Assembly: GCF_024868665.1 (NCBI RefSeq)
Contig: NC_079891.1
Location: 24,218,103 to 24,282,102, forward strand
DNA: 64,000 nucleotides
Source of the DNA: Triplophysa rosa
Taxonomy: Eukaryota > Chordata > Actinopteri > Cypriniformes > Nemacheilidae
Reading direction: 5' to 3'
Of the stretch, positions 63,301 to 64,000 are shown in pieces. Every line of letters begins with the position of its first letter. Within the stretch, counting starts at the first letter, position 1. The notes below the pieces were generated by a model that had not been told where the DNA came from, searched no databases, and saw nothing but the letters and a program-made list of their open reading frames with translations. Made by a program: the position numbers and the translations under genes.

Positions 63301-64000
63301 TGAAATTTTGATATCGTGACAGCCATAATATGTACCATCCTTTTGTAACAATAATTTTGACACTTTCGATAAAAACATAAATGTTATATGTTAAATATAT
63401 ATAAACACTAAGAAATGTCTTGATTAGGTTTTTAGTTACTGCTTATTTAAATGTTTTTTATTGTCTTATTTAAAATAATTCGAAGTCATCTTAAGACCCC
63501 CAGTTGGCCCCGCCCCCTTGTTGAGAACTCTAAAGACACTGCACATTAAACTGTGTTAACCAAGTCTTTTAAGAATGATTAGCACTGTATATCACAGTAT
63601 AATGTAAGCCAATATCAAAGCTCTTGTGCCAGCAGAACAGATTCATTCTGTCTGTGTGGTTTCTCCTGTCATGCAGAGACCCGAGCGTGTGCCTTCGCTC
63701 AAAACTGGCCTCCAGAGCAGATATCAACAGAAATTCATCAGTCCAGCTCTCCACTGTTACAGTGTGTGCTTTGGAACAGAGACAAGACCAGTTTGATCAC
63801 TTTTAATCATAGTGTAGTCAGTGACTGGCCCTGCCCCAAGTAACTCCCCTGCTGCTGTGTCGGAGCGCATCAAAATGATAATCTGATATAGATGAAGTGC
63901 CAGTCAGCACACCTGATGTTGTGATTGGCCAGCACATCCACAAAGGCCGTCTCAGAGGGGGTGAGGAAAAGCAGGCTGCTTCCCTGAGCTCCGATTCGAG
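54369..64000 (-). CDS. ddx31: DDX31 DEAD-box RNA helicase, 3' half
   Basis: Nucleolar DEAD-box helicase for large-subunit ribosome assembly (Dbp7 relative). The last five exons are present: 63,913-64,000 (continues off the edge); 63,167-63,251; 62,531-62,639; 61,513-61,702; 54,369-54,513. Phases agree at all junctions, giving about 205 C-terminal residues. The first visible residues, [12 protein letters not shown], directly follow helicase motif VI, so the RecA-like domains are outside the window. Then come [37 protein letters not shown], and the DUF4217-type core [20 protein letters not shown] with [13 protein letters not shown]. The tail has a basic cluster, [10 protein letters not shown], a likely nucleolar signal, and ends SDAA. 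The 62,531 donor is weak (A then GTGGTG). The last intron is 7 kb and packed with transposons. The gene converges on barhl1, as in human 9q34. Confidence 0.92.
55544..56841. mobile_element. AAAGGGATAGTTCACCC MITE, copy C, split by an insertion
   Basis: The left end TTAAAGGAATAGTTCAC and right end GGGTGAACTATCCCTTTAA frame a copy whose middle is interrupted at 55,607-56,572. The second half contains inverted GTTGGTAACCGAACAACG and GTTTGGTTACCAACATTC. It lies in the last ddx31 intron. Confidence 0.85.
55607..56572. mobile_element. 966-bp element inserted in the MITE, CATTTC duplication
   Basis: The TIRs CAGGGTTCTTAC and GTAAGAACCCTG are a perfect 12-bp match. CATTTC flanks both sides (55,601-55,606 and 56,573-56,578), and removing the element restores the host MITE. 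Subterminal TTCCAGCACTTTTCCAG is mirrored near the right end by imperfect copies (CAAGCATTTTTCAG). The interior has an A-rich tract at 55,711-55,790 and no intact transposase. Confidence 0.85.
58035..59504. mobile_element. GGAAAAAATTAAGAGACCA family element, copy 2
   Basis: Left end CAGCCATGGAAAAAATTAAG, then AGACCA; right end TGGTCTC, then TTAATTTTTTCCTCGGCTG, its near reverse complement. Inside are the family block CCTCAGGAATGACA, a direct repeat of about 34 bp (GTTATCACATAAAAAATAA at 58,200 and 58,244), a hAT-like CAGTGGCGTAAC start at about 58,481, and an L2/SINE tail (TTGGATAAAAGCGTCTGCTA at about 59,330). Its 1.47 kb therefore reflects later insertions. Confidence 0.65.
59822..60098. 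mobile_element. AAAGGGATAGTTCACCC MITE, copy D
   Basis: Starts AAAGGGATAGTTCTACCAAA and ends TTTTGGGTGAACTGTC. The interior carries CTTTCTTCTGGTGAACACAA and TTGTATGGACACAAAACCAA. The copy is moderately diverged. Confidence 0.85.
60631..60782. mobile_element. 152-bp MITE, CGTGTCTACACCGG termini
   Basis: CGTGTCTACACCGGATGCG on the left is mirrored by CGCGTCCGGTGTAGACACG on the right, with one mismatch. Subterminal TGCGCCGCGATGCGACA resembles the reverse of TGTCGCACCGGGCCG. Confidence 0.85.
61919..62415. mobile_element. GGTAACACTTTACAATAAGG MITE with nested copy E
   Basis: The outer ends GGTAACACTTTACAATAAGG and CTTATTGTAAGTGTTACC are near-exact inverse copies. At 62,040-62,274 an AAAGGGATAGTTCACCC-family MITE (TTAAAGGGACAGTTCACCCA to TGGGTGAACTGTCCCTTTAA) is inserted. 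It lies in the ddx31 intron between the two exons that encode the DUF4217-type region. Confidence 0.85.

Overview
The window is nuclear DNA of a ray-finned fish, most likely a cypriniform. It has short exons with GT-AG (and a few GC-AG) introns, AT-rich introns packed with palindromic MITEs and hAT-like elements of the kind common in cyprinid genomes, teleost L2/SINE tails, and eight vertebrate genes that can be rebuilt exon by exon with intact reading phase. There is nothing prokaryotic: no operons, CRISPR or plasmid features.

Layout, left to right. 1-6,534: intron 1 of ubash3b (minus), with a CA microsatellite and MITEs; only coding exon 1 (6,535-6,662) and its CpG-rich promoter are in the window. 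7.1-12.1 kb: gene-free and transposon-rich, including a 2.1-kb inverted-repeat element whose left arm carries an expanded 21-bp minisatellite. 12.9-18.5 kb: f11r (JAM-A, minus), 10 coding exons, 292 aa. 18.6-24.4 kb: gene-free, stacked inverted-repeat elements. 24.8-29.3 kb: usf1 or usf1-like (minus), 10 coding exons, 283 aa, with a 5' UTR exon and an NRF1-type site at 29.9 kb. 30.5-31.2 kb: thy1 (minus), 156 aa. 34.0-35.7 kb: a second, divergent Thy-1 family gene (minus), 187 aa, with signal peptide, the same six cysteines and its own GPI-type tail. 37.3-48.7 kb: cfap77 (plus), 6 exons, 240 aa, with an RFX X-box in its upstream region. 49.6-52.0 kb: barhl1 (plus), 3 exons, 300 aa. 54.4-64.0 kb: 3' half of ddx31 (minus), running off the right edge.

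Three human neighbourhoods are joined here: 11q23-24 (UBASH3B, THY1), 1q23 (F11R, USF1) and 9q34 (CFAP77, BARHL1, DDX31). The genes do not form one pathway. F11R and the Thy-1 proteins are cell-surface Ig proteins, UBASH3B and USF1 are a signalling phosphatase and a bHLH-ZIP factor, CFAP77 is ciliary, BARHL1 is a neural homeobox factor, and DDX31 is a nucleolar helicase.

Points most worth checking are the tandem Thy-1 pair, a possible 45-nt in-frame f11r cassette exon, GC-AG introns in two adjacent genes, the X-box at cfap77, a minisatellite expansion confined to one arm of a transposon, several datable nested insertions, and an unexplained exon-like stretch between barhl1 and ddx31. All calls come from reading the sequence; no database search was possible.
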